Source: Acidobacteriota bacterium
GTDB lineage: Bacteria; Acidobacteriota; Thermoanaerobaculia; Multivoradales; JAHEKO01
Assembly (NCBI GenBank): GCA_029863825.1
Contig: JAOTUP010000191.1
Coordinates: forward strand, 1-5,149
DNA length: 5,149 bases
Direction: 5' to 3'
In this document: piece after piece, positions 4,557 through 5,149 of the stretch
Numbering within the stretch: the first letter of the stretch is position 1
Layout of the letters: each line of letters opens with the position of its first letter
The notes under the pieces: generated by a model
The model's input: the letters and a program-made list of their open reading frames with translations, nothing else
Databases searched by the model: none
What the model was told of the DNA's origin: nothing
Translations under genes and position numbers: made by a program

Positions 4557-4835
4557 ATGTGTGAAGAGAAAGACAGATCCAAGAAGACAGAGGTAACGAG
4601 CGAGCAAAGTGGTAGCGGGGCATCCTCGAGCACGACCTGCGATGGTGATTTCCCCGACTGCTGCGGACCCGTGATCGAGAAAATGATGAAGGCGTTCGGC
4701 GGGTCATCGACAGATCCGCAGAAGGCCTCGCCGGGAGACGAGAGTCAACCGAGCGCCGGGACCTCTTGCGGTTCGATGATGCGGCGGATGATGGACATGT
4801 GCGATAGGACGAGCCGATCCGCGGGCAGCTCGTAG
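4557..4835 (+). CDS. 92-aa Cys/Met-rich small protein, putative metal-binding
   Basis: AGGAG at 4545-4549 sits 7 nt before this ATG, which selects it over the longer frame from 4416. The protein starts MCEEKDRSKK and is polar and Ser-rich, with two ligand-rich patches: CDGDFPDCCGPVIEKMMKAF (C28, C35, C36, M43, M44) and CGSMMRRMMDMC (C71, M74, M75, M78, M79, M81, C82). There is no signal peptide or membrane segment. Six Cys and eight Met in 92 residues, arranged as CCGP..MM and CxxMM..MMxMC, resemble small cytoplasmic proteins found by metal-resistance genes. I cannot name a family. It is divergent from the ECF sigma gene across a 297-bp region and likely belongs to the same response. Copper(I) or another soft metal is a plausible ligand, but this is inferred from composition. 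Confidence 0.82.
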   Translation: MCEEKDRSKKTEVTSEQSGSGASSSTTCDGDFPDCCGPVIEKMMKAFGGSSTDPQKASPGDESQPSAGTSCGSMMRRMMDMCDRTSRSAGSS

Positions 4836-4856
4836 CGCGTGCGAGAGCGCCGAAGA

Positions 4857-4878
4857 GGTGCCGGGCCTGCAAGATGCA
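4857..4878 (+). repeat. Dispersed REP-like repeat, copy C
   Basis: GGTGCCGGGCCT followed by GCAAGATGCA differs from copy A at a single base over 22 nt. It begins 21 nt after the stop of the Cys/Met-rich gene and lies on the same strand, as copies A and B do for their upstream genes. Confidence 0.7.
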
Positions 4879-4907
4879 CCACCCGATCAGGCGGGAATGG
4901 TGGTGCA
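4875..4907 (+). repeat. Hairpin attached to repeat copy C
   Basis: TGCACCACC (4875-4883) and GGTGGTGCA (4899-4907) form a perfect 9-bp stem, with a short inner CCCG/CGGG pairing possible. The left arm overlaps the end of repeat C. It may serve as a terminator-like 3' structure for the Cys/Met-rich gene, though no U-tract follows. Confidence 0.5.
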
Positions 4908-4911
4908 AGCG

Positions 4912-4978
4912 GGTGACGGCTCCTTGCCAGGCAGCGCTGCCGGGACGGGCGTGGCCGCGAAATGCCTGGCCTGTCACC
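4912..4978 (+). repeat. Large stem-loop before the exported-protein gene
   Basis: GGTGAC (4912-4917) pairs with GTCACC (4973-4978). GCCAGGCA (4926-4933) pairs with TGCCTGGC (4963-4970), across an 8/2-nt internal loop. A perfect 12-bp palindrome, GGCAGCGCTGCC (4930-4941), shares bases with the inner stem, so two folds exclude each other. It ends 22 nt before the ATG at 5001. Confidence 0.5.
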
Positions 4979-4988
4979 GCATTTCCGA

Positions 4989-4994
4989 TAGATT
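4989..4994 (+). promoter_or_regulatory. Candidate -10 box (TAGATT) for a leaderless transcript
   Basis: TAGATT fits TAnnnT and ends 6 nt before the ATG at 5001. The gene has no visible Shine-Dalgarno site. The same geometry is seen at 887-892 with the ATG at 899. No clear -35 hexamer was found. Confidence 0.35.
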
Positions 4995-5000
4995 CGGCGT

Positions 5001-5149
5001 ATGCCTCGACGCCTGCTCCACTGGTCGCTCCTGCCGCTCACGTTCTGTGCCCTGACGGTCGGGCTTTCAGCGCCCGCTGTGGCCGGTGAATCCGAGTTGC
5101 GCGACCGCTGGCACGGCGCCTGGGTGGTGGCCGGCATCGCCGTCACCTC
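5001..5149 (+). CDS. Exported protein, N-terminal part (runs off the right edge)
   Basis: The frame is open from ATG 5001 to the window end (49 complete codons). It starts with a typical Sec signal peptide: basic MPRR, a hydrophobic core of about residues 5-22 (LLHWSLLPLTFCALTVGL), and a cleavage site APAVA|GE after residue 28. The mature part begins GESELRDRWHGAWVVAGIAV and looks like the first strand of a small periplasmic or secreted domain. Too little is present to name a family. Cys16 lies within the signal core and does not form a lipobox, so a lipoprotein is unlikely. No ribosome-binding site is seen; see the TAGATT box. Confidence 0.7.
   Translation, partial: MPRRLLHWSLLPLTFCALTVGLSAPAVAGESELRDRWHGAWVVAGIAVT

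Noticed and set aside
4745..5146. 133-aa minus-strand open frame at the right edge
   Set aside because: It overlaps the stem-loops, repeat C and the signal-peptide gene. Its Arg/Pro/Ser-rich composition marks it as a shadow.

Overview
The window is GC-rich bacterial DNA with clear Shine-Dalgarno sites on several genes. It looks like an accessory region of a high-GC environmental bacterium. The style of the ECF sigma factor, the RAYT remnant and the AbiEii-like nucleotidyltransferase would fit Acidobacteriota, Myxococcota or high-GC Proteobacteria, but nothing here fixes the phylum.

Left part (1-2063): the window opens with the last 29 codons of an unidentified plus-strand gene. Next is a minus-strand higB-higA type II toxin-antitoxin locus. 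The HigA antitoxin is intact, but the HigB toxin is split by a one-base frameshift. Divergent to it is a two-gene operon with an ATGA overlap: a small protein of about 81 aa and an AbiEii/MNT-like nucleotidyltransferase. The 160-bp region between the two loci holds stacked perfect palindromes. A dispersed repeat with core GGTGCCRGGCCT + GCAAGATGC lies just beyond the higA stop and, in inverted orientation, just beyond the nucleotidyltransferase stop, so it brackets this cassette. Immediately beyond the second copy is the C-terminal remnant of a REP-associated tyrosine transposase (RAYT).

Middle (2064-2555): about 490 bp without a convincing gene. It has an AT-rich hairpin, an 87-bp hairpin element whose ends carry GGTGCCAC-type sequence in inverted orientation, and a strong hairpin at 2531-2564.

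Right part (2556-4835): an apparent stress-response cluster. An ECF sigma factor on the minus strand is followed by two translationally coupled small membrane proteins (100 and 120 aa) and a 52-aa single-pass membrane protein with a Cys/His/Met tail. Divergent from the sigma gene is a 92-aa Cys/Met-rich soluble protein. The repeated Cys, Met and His residues suggest metal (perhaps copper) or thiol/redox stress, with the sigma factor as the likely regulator. This is inference from composition and layout. No anti-sigma factor is visible.

Right edge (4836-5149): a third copy of the dispersed repeat, two strong stem-loops, and the start of a gene for an exported protein with a Sec signal peptide that runs off the window. 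That gene and the small protein at 899 both lack a Shine-Dalgarno site, and both have a TAnnnT box exactly 6 nt before the ATG, suggesting leaderless transcripts.
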